Below are positions 9,216 to 20,285 of a stretch of 57,650 nucleotides of DNA, piece by piece (position 1 is the stretch's first letter; each line of letters starts with the position of its first letter). Position numbers and translations under genes: made by a program. The DNA comes from Alphaproteobacteria bacterium (lineage in GTDB: Bacteria > Pseudomonadota > Alphaproteobacteria > JAGOMX01). Below the pieces are notes generated by a model. The model searched no databases, was not told where the DNA came from, and saw only the letters and a list, made by a program, of their open reading frames with translations. The stretch is from positions 1-57,650 of the forward strand of contig JAGOMX010000007.1 of assembly GCA_017993335.1 (NCBI GenBank), in the 5' to 3' direction.

Positions 9216-10244
9216 TTATGAGATTTCCCCTATACTCGGTAGCCAATCAAAGTACATTAAGACACCAGATGTTAAGACCACATAGGCTAAAGAAAGCGGC
9301 AAAAAGACTTTCCAACCCAATCGCATCAATTGATCGTAACGATATCGTGGCAAACTGGCACGAACCCATATAAAGACGAATAAAAAGAAAGATATCTTCA
9401 AGGCAAACCATACGGGCCCGGGGACCCAATTAAAGGGAGCTATGTCCACAGGGGGAAGCCAGCCACCTAAAAATAAAATCGATGTGAGGGCGCTCATCAA
9501 AATCATGTTGGCATATTCACCTAAAAAGAACAGCGCAAAAGGCATGGACGAATATTCCACATGATAGCCCGCAACAATTTCCGCTTCGGCTTCAGGAAGG
9601 TCAAAAGGCGTGCGATTCGTTTCGGCTAAGACCGAGATAAAAAACATAATAAACATAGGAAACAAGGGGATTGCAAACCACATATGTTGCTGAGCTAACA
9701 CGATATCCTTTAAATTCATAGAACCTACGCATAAAAGGACGGTTACAATGATAAGCCCCATAGATACTTCATAGGAAACCATCTGGGCGGCGGAACGCAA
9801 GGCGCCAAGAAAAGCGTATTTGGAGTTACTGGCCCAACCCGCCATGATGATGCCGTAAACGCTTAAAGAGGATATGGCAAATAGATACAAAATCCCTACA
9901 TTGATGTCAGCTAAGACAAATTCAGAACCAATGGGAATCACGGCCCAGGCTGTTAAGCTTAGGGTAAAAGTAACCACGGGAGCCGCAAGAAATATAACCC
10001 GATTGGCCATAGTGGGGAGGATAATTTCTTTATGTATCAGCTTAATCGCATCGGCAATGGGCTGCAGTAAACCGAATATACCTACATAATTTGGACCTTT
10101 GCGTAATTGCATGATACCGATAATACGACGCTCCGCCCATGTGGTGTAGGCGACTGCGACAATAAGGGGCAGGAGTATCAGGGCAATTTTACCCAGAATG
10201 ATTAACAAATCCATTCCGTAAGTTTTTATTAAATCAAGCAGCAC
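9216..10244 (-). CDS. nuoH: NADH-quinone oxidoreductase subunit H
   Basis: 342-residue membrane subunit that forms the quinone chamber and the link from electron transfer to proton pumping. About eight transmembrane helices are evident. Conserved pieces include [16 protein letters not shown], the loop [15 protein letters not shown] and the [17 protein letters not shown]-like end (here [15 protein letters not shown]). Its start overlaps the end of nuoG by 11 bp and its stop is adjacent to the nuoI start, indicating tight translational coupling. Confidence 0.97.
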   Translation of the reverse strand: MLLDLIKTYGMDLLIILGKIALILLPLIVAVAYTTWAERRIIGIMQLRKGPNYVGIFGLLQPIADAIKLIHKEIILPTMANRVIFLAAPVVTFTLSLTAWAVIPIGSEFVLADINVGILYLFAISSLSVYGIIMAGWASNSKYAFLGALRSAAQMVSYEVSMGLIIVTVLLCVGSMNLKDIVLAQQHMWFAIPLFPMFIMFFISVLAETNRTPFDLPEAEAEIVAGYHVEYSSMPFALFFLGEYANMILMSALTSILFLGGWLPPVDIAPFNWVPGPVWFALKISFFLFVFIWVRASLPRYRYDQLMRLGWKVFLPLSLAYVVLTSGVLMYFDWLPSIGEIS

Positions 10245-12297
10245 GAGCGCCTCCGTTCCATGTCATACCAAGTTCTTGGCTGCATTTGGCCATTGTTACT
10301 GAGTGGCGACTGATGGGGTCTGTCATATAAAAATTTCCCGACCAAGGCATCAGTGCTTCGCTCGTCAATTTGCCCTTGGTTTTCAAAACCTTCCACGGAG
10401 ACTTTTCCGTGGTATCCAGCTGGTTATAGCTGGAGTGAATTTCGGCTAATTTATGGTGGATATCTTCTATCTGGTCATAGGGAAGAGCTTTGCCACAAGC
10501 CTGGGATAGGGCACGTAAAATGCGCCAATCTTCTTTGGCTTCACCTGGGGCTTGTGTGGCTTTCTGCGTTCGTTGAACGCGTCCTTCTGTATTGACGTAA
10601 GTGGCATTTTTTTCCGTGTAGGTGCAACCGGGCAGGATAACCGATGCATGATGAGCCCCTTGATCGCCATGATGACCTTGATAAACAATAAACGTATTTT
10701 TCAGGGAGCTGAAATCAATTTCATCCGCACCCAAAAGGTATAGCAGGTCTAGTGTATTGTTTTGAGCCATCTCGGCTGCTGTTTTACCATCCTTGCCAGG
10801 AACAAATCCCATGTCTAAGGCGCCTACACGAGAGGCCGCTGTATGCAGAACATTAAAACCATTCCAGTCCGTTTGGATGAAATTGTAAGCCTCCGCAATT
10901 TGTGTTGCAAGGGCAAGAATTGTTTTTCCATCGCCGCGTGTTAGGGCTTGTTGACCCACGATCAGCATGGGCTTTTTGGCCTGTTTCAAAACATCGCAAT
11001 AACTGTGTGTGCCCGCTAAAATATCCTGTAGAACCTTTAGATCATTGCCAAGCTCCAGAACGGGGTAAGTTAAATCAAATTTCTTTTCAGGTACGCTTCC
11101 CAAGCGAGCGATTTGTAACGTTCCAGACAGATAGCTTTTGCGCAAACGCGCATTGATTAAAGGCGCCTCATAGCGAGGATGTGTGCCGATCAGTAGGCAA
11201 GTATCCGCCTGTTCTATACCGGATATGGTTGTGTTGAAAAGATAGTGACTTCGCTGCTCCGATTCATGGGCAGCCCCATCTTGACGGCAATCCATATGGG
11301 TTACGTTATATTGTTGTAACCATTCTTTAAGCAGCAACACACTTTCCACATCGGCTTGATCGCCGACAATAGCGCCGACACGATCCGGGGAGAGACTGTT
11401 GATTTTCTTCGCAATAGCTTCAAAAGCTTCTTCCCAGCCGCAAGGCTTTAATTGGCCGTTTTCTCGAATATAAGGCGTATCTAGCCTCTGGACTTGTAGT
11501 CCGTCACAGGCAAACCGAGTTTTATCAGAAATCCATTCTTCATTAATGTCTTCATGCAAACGGGGCAGAATGCGTTTGATCGTTTGGCCATAAGCATCAA
11601 TACGGATATTGCTACCAACGGCATCCATCACGTCAATGGATTCGGTTTTTGTTAACTCCCACGGTCTGGCTTGATAAGCGTACGGCCTAGAAGTTAAAGC
11701 GCCTACCGGGCATAAATCGATAATATTTCCGGAAAGCTCCGATGTGAGTGGTCCATTCATATAGCTGACGATTTCCGTATGCTCGCCTCGATTCACAGCG
11801 CCCAGCTCTGGCGTGCCCGCCACATCCGTAATAAAACGAACGCATCGAGTACAATGAATGCAACGGGTCATATGAGTCTTAATTAAAGGCCCCATATACT
11901 TTTCTTTTACAGCCCGTTTGGATTGTTCATATCGGCTAACATCTCGACCAAAAGCCATGGCTTGATCTTGCAAGTCACATTCCCCTCCCTGATCACAGAT
12001 CGGGCAATCAAGTGGGTGATTAATCAATAAAAATTCCATGACGCCTTCACGCGCCTTTTTAACCATGGGTGAGTCTGTCTTGATCACCATGCCTTCGGCT
12101 ACGGGAAAACCACAACTGGCAACCGGTTTGGGCATTTTTTCGACTTCCACCAGGCACATACGACAGTTACCAGCAATCTTTAAGCGACTGTGATAGCAAA
12201 AATGTGGGACTTCTTTTCCCAATATTTCTGCCGCTTGAATAATTGTGACGCCTGCAGGCACCTCAAGTTCATGTCCGTCTATGGTTATTTTTGGCAT
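10234..12297 (-). CDS. nuoG: NADH-quinone oxidoreductase subunit G
   Basis: 687-residue iron-sulfur subunit of the peripheral arm. The N-terminal 2Fe-2S ferredoxin domain has [20 protein letters not shown]. The His/Cys ligand segment for cluster N5 is in [18 protein letters not shown], and the [4Fe-4S] motif is [12 protein letters not shown]. The rest is a molybdopterin-oxidoreductase-like domain with no cofactor function expected. Length matches alphaproteobacterial and mitochondrial (NDUFS1) members rather than the longer enterobacterial form. It starts 9 bp after nuoF and overlaps nuoH. Confidence 0.97.
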   Translation of the reverse strand: MPKITIDGHELEVPAGVTIIQAAEILGKEVPHFCYHSRLKIAGNCRMCLVEVEKMPKPVASCGFPVAEGMVIKTDSPMVKKAREGVMEFLLINHPLDCPICDQGGECDLQDQAMAFGRDVSRYEQSKRAVKEKYMGPLIKTHMTRCIHCTRCVRFITDVAGTPELGAVNRGEHTEIVSYMNGPLTSELSGNIIDLCPVGALTSRPYAYQARPWELTKTESIDVMDAVGSNIRIDAYGQTIKRILPRLHEDINEEWISDKTRFACDGLQVQRLDTPYIRENGQLKPCGWEEAFEAIAKKINSLSPDRVGAIVGDQADVESVLLLKEWLQQYNVTHMDCRQDGAAHESEQRSHYLFNTTISGIEQADTCLLIGTHPRYEAPLINARLRKSYLSGTLQIARLGSVPEKKFDLTYPVLELGNDLKVLQDILAGTHSYCDVLKQAKKPMLIVGQQALTRGDGKTILALATQIAEAYNFIQTDWNGFNVLHTAASRVGALDMGFVPGKDGKTAAEMAQNNTLDLLYLLGADEIDFSSLKNTFIVYQGHHGDQGAHHASVILPGCTYTEKNATYVNTEGRVQRTQKATQAPGEAKEDWRILRALSQACGKALPYDQIEDIHHKLAEIHSSYNQLDTTEKSPWKVLKTKGKLTSEALMPWSGNFYMTDPISRHSVTMAKCSQELGMTWNGGARAA

Positions 12298-12306
12298 GTT
12301 TCCACC

Positions 12307-13575
12307 TTATGCCGCATTCCGTGCTTTGACACGGGCGACCAGTTCATCTCGAAAATGTCTAATTAATCCTTGTACCGGCCATGCCGCTGCATCCCCTAGG
12401 GCGCAGATGGTATGTCCTTCGATTTGGTAGGTTAGTAGTTCCAGTTTATCAATATCCGTTATCGTACCTTCGCCGCGACCGATTTTTTCTAGTAATCTCC
12501 ACAACCAGCCAGTACCTTCTCGGCAGGGCGTACACTGACCGCAGCTTTCATGCATATAAAATTTTGATAGACGCGCAATGGCTTTGACGATATCTGTGGA
12601 TTTATCCATAACAATGACCGCAGCTGTACCCAGACCACTTCTGACGGCTTGTAAGCTTTCATAGTCCATTGTTATGGTTTCACAGGTTTCTGGCAAAATC
12701 AAAGGGACAGAGGATCCACCAGGTATAATAGCTAATAAATTATCCCAGCCACCTCGAACACCGCCTGCATGCTTTTCAATCAGAGTTTTTAAGGGAATAC
12801 CAAGAGCTTCTTCCACGTTGCAAGGCTCATTTACGTGACCAGAGATACAAAAAATCTTCGTGCCAGCGCTTTTTTCCGTACCAATTCCGGCAAACCATTT
12901 GGCTCCACGCCGAAGAATCGTTGGAACCACAGCCAAAGATTCCACATTGTTTACCGTTGTTGGGCAACCATACAAACCACAGGCTGCTGGAAAGGGTGGC
13001 TTCATGCGGGGGAAGCCTTTATCACCCTCCAGGCTAGAAAGCATGGCGGATTCTTCACCGCAGATGTATGCACCCGCACCCCGGTGCACATAGAGATCAA
13101 AATCCCAACCGGACCCCGCTGCATTCTTTCCTAAAAGACCAGCCTTGTAGGCTTCATCAATAGCCATTTGCAAGCATTCGGCTTCCCGGTAATATTCACC
13201 GCGTACGTATATGTATCCTGTATGTGCGCCGATGGCAAAGCCAGCAAATAAAGAGCCCTCGATTAATTTATGAGGCTCGTGCCGCAGGATATCTCGATCC
13301 TTACAGGTTCCTGGCTCACTTTCGTCCGCATTGACAACAAGGTAATGGGGTTTGCCGCTTTCCTTGGGCATGAAGGACCATTTTCTGCCGGTAGGGAATC
13401 CAGCTCCGCCTCGACCACGAAGACCTGAATCTAGCACTTCTTGGATTACCCAGTCTCTACCTTTGGCGAGGTACTCTTTTGTATCGCTCCAATCGCCTCT
13501 AGCCTTAGCACCTGCCAAACGCCAATCCATGGTGCCATAAAGGTTTTTAAAAATGCGGTCTTTATCCGATAGCAT
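12307..13575 (-). CDS. nuoF: NADH-quinone oxidoreductase subunit F
   Basis: 422-residue NADH-binding, FMN-containing subunit where electrons enter complex I. The glycine-rich NADH/FMN region [16 protein letters not shown] and the N3 [4Fe-4S] ligands in [11 protein letters not shown], with the later Cys in [13 protein letters not shown], are intact. It overlaps the end of nuoE by 14 bp and is followed 9 bp later by nuoG. Length is typical. Confidence 0.97.
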   Translation of the reverse strand: MLSDKDRIFKNLYGTMDWRLAGAKARGDWSDTKEYLAKGRDWVIQEVLDSGLRGRGGAGFPTGRKWSFMPKESGKPHYLVVNADESEPGTCKDRDILRHEPHKLIEGSLFAGFAIGAHTGYIYVRGEYYREAECLQMAIDEAYKAGLLGKNAAGSGWDFDLYVHRGAGAYICGEESAMLSSLEGDKGFPRMKPPFPAACGLYGCPTTVNNVESLAVVPTILRRGAKWFAGIGTEKSAGTKIFCISGHVNEPCNVEEALGIPLKTLIEKHAGGVRGGWDNLLAIIPGGSSVPLILPETCETITMDYESLQAVRSGLGTAAVIVMDKSTDIVKAIARLSKFYMHESCGQCTPCREGTGWLWRLLEKIGRGEGTITDIDKLELLTYQIEGHTICALGDAAAWPVQGLIRHFRDELVARVKARNAA

Positions 13576-14176
13576 TGGTTTTATCCTTTAGGTTTTCTAA
13601 ACAGGTTTTTGGGCCGCTGATGGGCGCAGAGGTCTGTCTTTTTAATTGAGGTCCGATTGAGGGTTGTTTATCTTTTGCCAGATCTTCTAGAAGTTTTTTC
13701 ATCGTTTCTGGTGTTAAATCTTCATAGTAATCATCGTTGATTTGGACCATGGGTGCATTCACGCATGCGCCTAAACATTCAACCTCCATCAGGCTGAATT
13801 TGCCATCTTGGCTGACTTCCCCATTTTGTAGACCTAACGTCTGGCGACAGGTTTCCATGATGGCATCGCTTCCCCTTAACCAACAAGGTGTTGTCGTGCA
13901 GACCTGTACGTGGTGTTTGCCGACAGGATCTAAGTTGAGCATGGTATAAAAGCTTGCCACCTCTAAAACTCGCATGGGGGATATGGACAAAATCTCCGCT
14001 ACATGCTCAACAGCCTCTTGACTGATCGAACCACCTAACTGACGTTGCGCTAGATCCAATAAAGGAATAACGGCACTGGCTTTCCTTTCCACCGGATATT
14101 TGGACAAATGAAATTGCACTTGCTCTTGGAAGGCTTTGTCAAAAGTAAACGTTTTCTGCAAAGGGTTAGACGTCAT
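13562..14176 (-). CDS. nuoE: NADH-quinone oxidoreductase subunit E
   Basis: 204-residue thioredoxin-fold subunit holding the [2Fe-2S] cluster N1a. The ligands sit in [10 protein letters not shown] and in the later CLGACVNAP, as expected. A C-terminal extension of about 40 residues after the core is Lys/Pro rich, as in many alphaproteobacterial NuoE. The ATG overlaps the nuoD stop by 4 bp, a coupling overlap. Confidence 0.96.
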   Translation of the reverse strand: MTSNPLQKTFTFDKAFQEQVQFHLSKYPVERKASAVIPLLDLAQRQLGGSISQEAVEHVAEILSISPMRVLEVASFYTMLNLDPVGKHHVQVCTTTPCWLRGSDAIMETCRQTLGLQNGEVSQDGKFSLMEVECLGACVNAPMVQINDDYYEDLTPETMKKLLEDLAKDKQPSIGPQLKRQTSAPISGPKTCLENLKDKTNAIG

Positions 14177-15351
14177 CTATCAATTTCTCCAAACACAATA
14201 TCCATGGCACCAATAATCGTCACTGCATCTGCCAGCATGTGGCCCTTGGACATAAATTCCATCGCTTGCAGGAACATGTAGCTCGGGGATCTGATTTTAC
14301 AACGATAGGGCTTGTTCGTGCCATCCGAGACTAAATACACCCCAAACTCTCCTTTAGGGGCCTCTGTGGCAAGGTAAGTTTCTCCCGCGGGGACATGAAA
14401 GCCTTCTGTGTAGAGTTTGAAGTGATGAATTAAAGCTTCCATAGAACTTTTCATGAGGTTTCTTTTCGGAGGAACAAACTTGTTGTTCTCAACAGAAACC
14501 GGTCCCGAAGGCATATTTTCAATACATTGGCGAATGATTCGGACGCTCTGGCGCATTTCTTCTACCCGGACTAAATAACGGGCATAGCAATCCCCCGTTT
14601 TACCCACGGGGATATCAAAGTCCATTTCTGCGTAAGCATCATAGGGTTGAGACTTTCGTAAATCCCATGCCACGCCGGAGGCACGGAGCATGGGGCCCGT
14701 AAACCCTAGGTCAATAGCTTCCTGTGCATTAACGACGCCTATGTTGACAGTTCTTTGCTTGAATATGCGATTGCTCGTGATCATGGTTTCCATGTCATCA
14801 AAGAATCGAATGCATGTTTCCATGTAGGCATCTATTTCTTCCAGTAATCCATCCGGAAGGTCTTGGTGAACACCGCCGGGGCGAAAGTAAGCCGCATGCA
14901 TGCGAGCGCCAGATACCTTGTCATAATAACTTAACAGCGTTTCTCGTACCTCAAATCCCCATAACAGTGGGGTTATAGCGCCCACGTCAAAGGCGTACGT
15001 CGTTAGGTTTAAGATATGATTTAGAATGCGCGTGATCTCGGCAAACATCACGCGTATATATTGTCCGCGTGGCGGGGCTTGAATACCAAGCATTTTCTCG
15101 ATCGCTAGGGCAAAGGTATGTTCCTGACACATGGGGGATACGTAATCCAAACGATCGAAATAGGGTAGGGCCTGAAGATACGTTTTATGTTCAATTAGCT
15201 TTTCCGTTCCCCGGTGCAGCAGCCCAATATGAGGATCCGCTCGCTGAATAACTTCACCATCCATTTCTAGAATTAAGCGAAGCACACCATGTGCCGCCGG
15301 ATGCTGAGGACCAAAATTTATCGTGAAATTGTTGTTATCAAGCGCTTGCAT
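14173..15351 (-). CDS. nuoD: NADH-quinone oxidoreductase subunit D
   Basis: 392-residue 49-kDa-type subunit lining the quinone site. Conserved [12 protein letters not shown] near the N-terminus, [13 protein letters not shown], and the C-terminal [10 protein letters not shown] are present. NuoC and NuoD are separate proteins here (no NuoCD fusion as in enterobacteria), as is normal for alphaproteobacteria. It overlaps nuoC by 14 bp and nuoE by 4 bp. Confidence 0.97.
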   Translation of the reverse strand: MQALDNNNFTINFGPQHPAAHGVLRLILEMDGEVIQRADPHIGLLHRGTEKLIEHKTYLQALPYFDRLDYVSPMCQEHTFALAIEKMLGIQAPPRGQYIRVMFAEITRILNHILNLTTYAFDVGAITPLLWGFEVRETLLSYYDKVSGARMHAAYFRPGGVHQDLPDGLLEEIDAYMETCIRFFDDMETMITSNRIFKQRTVNIGVVNAQEAIDLGFTGPMLRASGVAWDLRKSQPYDAYAEMDFDIPVGKTGDCYARYLVRVEEMRQSVRIIRQCIENMPSGPVSVENNKFVPPKRNLMKSSMEALIHHFKLYTEGFHVPAGETYLATEAPKGEFGVYLVSDGTNKPYRCKIRSPSYMFLQAMEFMSKGHMLADAVTIIGAMDIVFGEIDR

Positions 15352-15988
15352 GGCTGGCCCCTGTTTTTTCTTTATCCATAGCCGCTGCTTTCTCGTCGCC
15401 TGGTAATTCCGGAGAAGGAGGTGTCATATGTTCCCAGGGACTTAAAAAATCAAAATTACGGAAATCTTGCTGGAGCTTTACAGGTTCATAAATAACCCTT
15501 TTTTGTTCGTGGTCATAGCGAACCTCTACGTACCCCGTGAGAGGAAAATCTTTGCGTAGAGGATGACCTTGAAAATCGTAATCGGTTAGCAGGCGACGCA
15601 AGTCTGGATGACCTGTAAAGGGTATGCCAAACATATCCCAGGTTTCTCTCTCCAACCAATTGGCGCAAGGATATACGGGTGTAAGGGAGGGAACCGTTTC
15701 GTCCAAATCCACTTGAATTTTTACCCGTAAGCGAGAATTGTTCTTCAGGCTTAACAAATGATAAACCACATCGAATCGTGGTGTGCGACCTGGGAAGTCA
15801 ACCCCCGTAATGTCGATGAGTTGTTGAAAATGTAGATCCGCCGCATCACGTAAAAATGTGAAGACTTTGACGTTAACGTCCTTGGGGATGGTGATCGAGA
15901 TTTCATTTAAGGACACATCAAAAGATAGCAAATCTTTCTTCAATGCCTTTTGGATTCTCTCTACAATAGCGAGCAGCGTCTGAGTCAT
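15338..15988 (-). CDS. nuoC: NADH-quinone oxidoreductase subunit C
   Basis: 216-residue 30-kDa subunit of the peripheral arm. The family signature [20 protein letters not shown] and the following [13 protein letters not shown] are present. The last 25 or so residues after SPWE are a Pro/Ala/Lys-rich tail. It is the first gene of the minus-strand operon, so its promoter should lie in the 194-bp gap shared with the divergent nuoAB pair. Confidence 0.96.
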   Translation of the reverse strand: MTQTLLAIVERIQKALKKDLLSFDVSLNEISITIPKDVNVKVFTFLRDAADLHFQQLIDITGVDFPGRTPRFDVVYHLLSLKNNSRLRVKIQVDLDETVPSLTPVYPCANWLERETWDMFGIPFTGHPDLRRLLTDYDFQGHPLRKDFPLTGYVEVRYDHEQKRVIYEPVKLQQDFRNFDFLSPWEHMTPPSPELPGDEKAAAMDKEKTGASHASA

Positions 15989-16182
15989 GGATGCGCTAGT
16001 TTCTCTAAAATTTATCTTTATGTTAAGGGATTATAAATAAAAATAGTACCCTTCGCAATGGTCAATCGCCCGCAGTTTAGCAAGGGTTAAAAAAACTCTG
16101 TTTCAGGCCCGTTGGATTCCCCCTACACATGAGACCTAAACAATGATATAAATTAGAGGATAAATAAAAAATAAGGTTCACG

Positions 16183-16548
16183 ATGGACAGTATGCTTGCG
16201 TCTTATGCGCCCATTTTAGTTTTCTTTGGTGTGGCATTTGGATTGTCTTTATTCATTATTCTTTTAGCCTGGATTCGTTCCAAATCCCTGCCGGATGCGC
16301 AGAAGTTATCTTCCTACGAGTGTGGATTTGAGCCTTTTTCCAATGCGCGTATGAAATTTGACGTGCGGTATTACTTGGTAGCGATACTGTTTATTATCTT
16401 TGATCTGGAAATAGCTTTCTTGTTCCCTTGGGCGATGTCTCTTAAGGCGATTGGCTGGTTTGGATTTGCCTCGATGATGGTTTTTCTGGCGGTTTTGACC
16501 GTTGGATTCGTGTATGAATGGAAAAAAGGAGCTCTGGAATGGGAATAG
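16183..16548 (+). CDS. nuoA: NADH-quinone oxidoreductase subunit A
   Basis: 121-residue membrane subunit with three transmembrane helices and the conserved YECGFEPF and [18 protein letters not shown] segments. It is transcribed away from nuoC, an unusual arrangement because nuoA normally heads a collinear nuoA-N operon. An AAGG ribosome binding site stands before the ATG. It overlaps nuoB. Confidence 0.97.
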   Translation: MDSMLASYAPILVFFGVAFGLSLFIILLAWIRSKSLPDAQKLSSYECGFEPFSNARMKFDVRYYLVAILFIIFDLEIAFLFPWAMSLKAIGWFGFASMMVFLAVLTVGFVYEWKKGALEWE

Positions 16549-17069
16549 AAACAGCTGTGCAGGCGCCTTTTTCGGATCAAGACTTGCATCGTTATATCAA
16601 TGATGAGTTGGCAGATAAAGGGTTCCTAATTACCCAGGTTGATAAGGTGGTGCAGTGGGGCAGGGCGAATTCTTTATGGCCCATGAGCTTTGGTTTGGCT
16701 TGCTGTGCGGTGGAGATGATGCAGTGTGCGGCGGCGCGCTATGATATGGATCGCTTTGGCTATCTTTTTAGGCCCAGTCCGCGTCAGGCAGACCTGATGA
16801 TTGTGGCGGGAACGCTGACCAATAAAATGGCACCGGCTTTGCGAAAAGTTTATGATCAGATGGCCGAGCCTCGCTGGGTTATTTCTATGGGGTCTTGTGC
16901 AAACGGTGGTGGTTATTATCATTACTCCTATTCAGTCGTGCGTGGCTGTGATCGAATTGTTCCCGTCGATATTTATGTCCCAGGCTGCCCACCAACGGCG
17001 GAGGCTCTGCTGTATGGCATTATGCAGTTGCAAAGAAAAATTAAATCCGAGGCAACGCTGCGGCGGTAG
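16539..17069 (+). CDS. nuoB: NADH-quinone oxidoreductase subunit B
   Basis: 176-residue subunit carrying the terminal cluster N2 next to quinone. The tandem-Cys motif [11 protein letters not shown] and the later [10 protein letters not shown] and VPGCPPTAE supply the four ligands. The start was set at ATG 16539 because a GGAG sits 7 nt upstream. This gives a 10-bp overlap with nuoA. An in-frame ATG at 16518 would add 7 residues and lacks a ribosome binding site. It ends 11 bp before the end of a convergent gene. Confidence 0.96.
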   Translation: MGIETAVQAPFSDQDLHRYINDELADKGFLITQVDKVVQWGRANSLWPMSFGLACCAVEMMQCAAARYDMDRFGYLFRPSPRQADLMIVAGTLTNKMAPALRKVYDQMAEPRWVISMGSCANGGGYYHYSYSVVRGCDRIVPVDIYVPGCPPTAEALLYGIMQLQRKIKSEATLRR

Positions 17070-17079
17070 GCATTGATTA

Positions 17080-18531
17080 TTACCGATAATCTGTGTGGCT
17101 GTTTTGCCGGGCCTCATTTTCCCCTATCCAGAAGCATAATAGGGCTGCTGGTATTTTGACGATCTTGGTTGCTATCTCTTGTTTTAGGGGGAGTGGTCCT
17201 ATATCGTCCATAGACTTCGTAATCACATAGGCATGCTTTATCTCTTTTTCAGAACAGAGCTCGATAAGTCCTTTGATGTCTCTTTGGGTTGTTATTTGAG
17301 ACTGGTACTTTACTTCAAAGGGTATGAGGTGGCCTGATAAATCTGCAACCAGGTCTATTTCTTGTTTTTTCTTACCATGCCAATAGGTAAGTCTTGCGTT
17401 CTGAGAATAATAGCGAGTATGGAGATGCTTTAAAACAGTACTTTCTGCGCTCACAGACATAGCGAGCGGATTATCTAAAATTTGATTTCCTTTCAGCAGC
17501 ACTGCAGGGGCGATCGCCGAATCAGCTAAATATACTTTATAGCGAGCGCGCAAAATTTCTTTTCCATAGCCATAGGGTGGCAAGCGGTAAATAAGATGAG
17601 CGGACTCCAGGAGTTCTAGAAAATTTTCTACAGAAGGTCGGTTGATTTTTAGGTTATTGCAAAGCATGGTCATATCAAGGGCGCCACCATCGTGCATGCA
17701 TAGGTATAAGAAAAGGCGTTCCAAATCCAATATCCGGCGCACCCCAAATAGAGCTGTCATGTCCCGTTTGAGGGAGCGATCAATAATATCCTCTCTCAAG
17801 AGTCTTTGGGCCTGGTCGATGCTTTCCACTTGGGCTGTTTGTGGGAACCCTCCGCGGACTAAGTATTCATTGAAGTGTCCTAAATATGAAGCCCCTTGTT
17901 GGGTGGTTTTGTAAAAATCTGCTGGCGTCCATGAAAAAAGCTCACGTAAGGATTCCACCTTTGGAAGAGGCTCAAGATTTATTTTTTTCAGTTGTATGTA
18001 TTCATAAAATGAAAGGGTTGTCAGTTTGATTGTGTGCCATCTGCCAACACCTGATTCTTGGTCTGTCCGCATTAGGGGCATGGCTGATCCAGTCATAATA
18101 ACGTGTCGGCGTTTTTCAAAATCTACTTGATGCTTGACCCATGTACCCCAATCTGTGATGAACTGTGCTTCATCAATAAAAAGATACTCATCTCCTTCTT
18201 TTTTGGGCTCACGTTCACGCCATGCTTCTAAAATTTTTTGTATGCCGTGTATCTTTAAGAGGGGGTGATCGAGTGTTACATAAATTATATTTGCTGCTGG
18301 AATGCCGCGCTTTAAGAGTTCTTCAATAGTTTGCAGAATGAGTGTCGTTTTCCCAACCTGTCTTGCTCCAGACAGCATGATGGCTCGTGGAGCTGGCGGG
18401 GTTGTGACCCAAGTCAGGAGTTCATGAAAGGCAGCGCGTTTCCAGGTGGATAAGTCAGGAATAGCCACGCCTCGCCACCAAGGATTAAAATGCCCTAAGG
18501 CTGCAATAATTTCATTTTTTTCATCATACAT
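17080..18531 (-). CDS. AAA ATPase with C-terminal DUF4143
   Basis: 483-residue P-loop ATPase of the widespread AAA_14 + DUF4143 family, whose cellular role is poorly known. The Walker A is SGARQVGKTT, the Walker B is YLFIDEAQ, and a sensor-like VIMTGSA follows. The C-terminal part contains a PD-(D/E)XK-like core (EIDLVADLSGHLIPFEVKYQ), as usual in DUF4143. Its neighbours are unrelated. Members are often mobile accessory genes, and its upstream region is very AT-rich with paired inverted repeats, which may be operators. Confidence 0.88.
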   Translation of the reverse strand: MYDEKNEIIAALGHFNPWWRGVAIPDLSTWKRAAFHELLTWVTTPPAPRAIMLSGARQVGKTTLILQTIEELLKRGIPAANIIYVTLDHPLLKIHGIQKILEAWREREPKKEGDEYLFIDEAQFITDWGTWVKHQVDFEKRRHVIMTGSAMPLMRTDQESGVGRWHTIKLTTLSFYEYIQLKKINLEPLPKVESLRELFSWTPADFYKTTQQGASYLGHFNEYLVRGGFPQTAQVESIDQAQRLLREDIIDRSLKRDMTALFGVRRILDLERLFLYLCMHDGGALDMTMLCNNLKINRPSVENFLELLESAHLIYRLPPYGYGKEILRARYKVYLADSAIAPAVLLKGNQILDNPLAMSVSAESTVLKHLHTRYYSQNARLTYWHGKKKQEIDLVADLSGHLIPFEVKYQSQITTQRDIKGLIELCSEKEIKHAYVITKSMDDIGPLPLKQEIATKIVKIPAALLCFWIGENEARQNSHTDYR

Positions 18532-18544
18532 ATAGTAAATATAA

Positions 18545-18598
18545 ACTAAAATATCATTTTAGTAAAAGTATATTTTCACTAAATAGCGTTTTTAGTGA
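18545..18598. promoter_or_regulatory. Two inverted repeats sharing an ACTAAA core upstream of the ATPase gene
   Basis: Perfect 8-bp arms ACTAAAAT (18545-18552) and ATTTTAGT (18556-18563) are followed by TCACTAAA (18576-18583) and TTTAGTGA (18591-18598). Both lie just upstream of the minus-strand ATPase start. The second may also act as a weak terminator for the methyltransferase gene ending at 18612. The shared ACTAAA half-site suggests a repressor operator pair. This is inference. Confidence 0.35.
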
Positions 18599-18611
18599 TA
18601 TTTTGTTTTTA

Positions 18612-19871
18612 TTATGCCTTGTCGTCCCGCACGGCGATGCCAACGACTTCCACATGGTGGGACCACATGAATTGATCGACGGGTATGGCTTTTTTGAGGG
18701 TGTAGCCGCCTTCGCATAGGGTTGCCATGTCTTTTGCAAACGTTTCTGGGTTGCAGGATACGTAAATGACCGTTGGTGTTTTGGCATCTATGATGGCTTG
18801 GATTTGGTTCTTAACGCCGCTGCGGGGTGGGTTCATCACGAGGGTGTGGCAGCCCTTTAACTCTTCGGCAGATAAAGGGTTGGCAAAGAGATCACGGGTT
18901 TGCGCGGATAAGTTTTCCTGTTCAAGTTCTTGAAGAGCTGCGATGGCATTTTTATCGCCTTCGTATCCGTGTACTCGGCGGCCACTGGCGTGGATAGGAA
19001 GGGTTAGTGTGCCCCTGCCGCAAAAAAGATCAATGACGCAAGTGGCTTCTGTTGGGATGTTCTGTACAACCAGGTCTGCCAGTATGGTATCCGCCTTTGT
19101 GCTAGCCTGTAAAAACACATTGGGGTTTACGTCAATTTTATGTCCCGCAAAGGTGACATAAGGGGGTTCTTGGCAGTAGATCGTGTGGGATTTCTTTTTT
19201 ATTTTATAAGCTAGTCTAGCCAAATTATTATCTTTTGCAAAATCGAAAAGCCGCGTTAGGTCTGATTCGCTTAAAGTTCTTTTGAAGCCGGCTAATAGCA
19301 CATCTAGGCCATTTTCGGCGGAAAGAATAAAGATGTGCACCAGTTCTTTCATTTCCAAAACATCTTCTAAAACCGCATAGAGAGGTTTGAAGAGGGATTC
19401 TATCCTCGGCTCCACAAGCGGGCATTCTTGTAGATGAATGCGGCGACGGCTATGGATCTGATAGTAACCCATGTTAAATCCGTCCGGATACTTGCGGGCT
19501 AAAAAATCCACGCGTCTTCTGTGGTGGCTGCCGATGATTATGGGTTCTTCCACGTTTCCTGTGTGCAGTCCATTGTCATGAAGGGCTTGGGTAACTTGTT
19601 TCTTTTTAAATGCGGCATAAGATGCTGGATTATGGTGTTGTAAGGAACAACCGCCGCAGGTGCCGTAATGGACACAAGATGGATCCACGCGATCCGCGCT
19701 GGGTTGTAAAATTTTTGTCAGTTGTCCCCAGGTTTTGTCTTTTGTCGGGATGACTTCAATTTCAACCTTCTCGCCCGTTAGGGTAAAGGGCACGTTTATG
19801 GGGCCTGACGAGCCGGTGCCTTGTCCTTCTCCGCGCTTGTTTATGCCGTTAATTTCAATAATTTCTGCCAT
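18612..19871 (-). CDS. 23S rRNA m5U methyltransferase-like protein (TrmA/RlmD/RlmC family)
   Basis: 419-residue class I SAM-dependent RNA uridine-C5 methyltransferase. An N-terminal TRAM-like beta domain is followed by iron-sulfur cysteines (CVHYGTCGGCSLQH plus a later Cys in LQECPLV). The SAM-binding motif DLFCGRGTLTLP and the catalytic-Cys motif VSCNPETFAKD are intact. The start was chosen at 19871 because AGGGGAA lies just upstream. An ATG 30 bp earlier has no ribosome binding site. Which rRNA uridine it modifies cannot be told from sequence. It is a housekeeping gene without operon partners here. Confidence 0.9.
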   Translation of the reverse strand: MAEIIEINGINKRGEGQGTGSSGPINVPFTLTGEKVEIEVIPTKDKTWGQLTKILQPSADRVDPSCVHYGTCGGCSLQHHNPASYAAFKKKQVTQALHDNGLHTGNVEEPIIIGSHHRRRVDFLARKYPDGFNMGYYQIHSRRRIHLQECPLVEPRIESLFKPLYAVLEDVLEMKELVHIFILSAENGLDVLLAGFKRTLSESDLTRLFDFAKDNNLARLAYKIKKKSHTIYCQEPPYVTFAGHKIDVNPNVFLQASTKADTILADLVVQNIPTEATCVIDLFCGRGTLTLPIHASGRRVHGYEGDKNAIAALQELEQENLSAQTRDLFANPLSAEELKGCHTLVMNPPRSGVKNQIQAIIDAKTPTVIYVSCNPETFAKDMATLCEGGYTLKKAIPVDQFMWSHHVEVVGIAVRDDKA

Positions 19872-20002
19872 TGTTATTCCCCTAAATCCTACAAGGGGCA
19901 TATGTTAACATCTTCCACAATTTGATCCAGATAATTTTTAATTTTAACGCTCCTTTAATCTTCTTTTGGCATGCTGGATAAAGATTAAGTATGGAGGTGT
20001 GC

Positions 20003-20170
20003 ATGAGTGATATGACGACGACATCAAAGGTATTGATTATTGGTTTTGTAGTTGTCCTGACAAGTGCAATGATTTATTTCCACGCGAAGTCTGATGTACA
20101 AGGTATATTTCCGGAATTCACAGATAAAAACTCATCAATTTCAAATCAATGTGAATTATCGAAGAAATAA
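20003..20170 (+). CDS. Small single-pass membrane protein (55 aa)
   Basis: A short ORF with a strong ribosome binding site (GGAGG at 19993-19997, 5 nt before the ATG). It encodes 55 residues: a short Thr/Ser-rich cytosolic start, one transmembrane helix (about residues 9-26, VLIIGFVVVLTSAMIYF) and a polar tail ending LSKK. It is the only gene-like feature in the roughly 450-bp gap between the RNA methyltransferase and the type VI genes, and it points the same way as the latter. Function unknown. An in-frame ATG at 19991 overlaps the binding site and is less likely. Confidence 0.6.
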   Translation: MSDMTTTSKVLIIGFVVVLTSAMIYFHAKSDVQGIFPEFTDKNSSISNQCELSKK

Positions 20171-20285
20171 AATTTATTCTATTTTTAAATTCAATAATTA
20201 TAAAATCAAATCAATTTAAAAATAAATTTATTATTGTTTACTCCTTTTTAAGTATTATGGTGTTAAATAATGATAAGGGTGGTCT

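Noticed and set aside
10353-14000. Plus-strand ORFs opposite the nuo genes
   Set aside because: They are antisense frames of strongly conserved complex I subunits, without binding sites or recognisable proteins.
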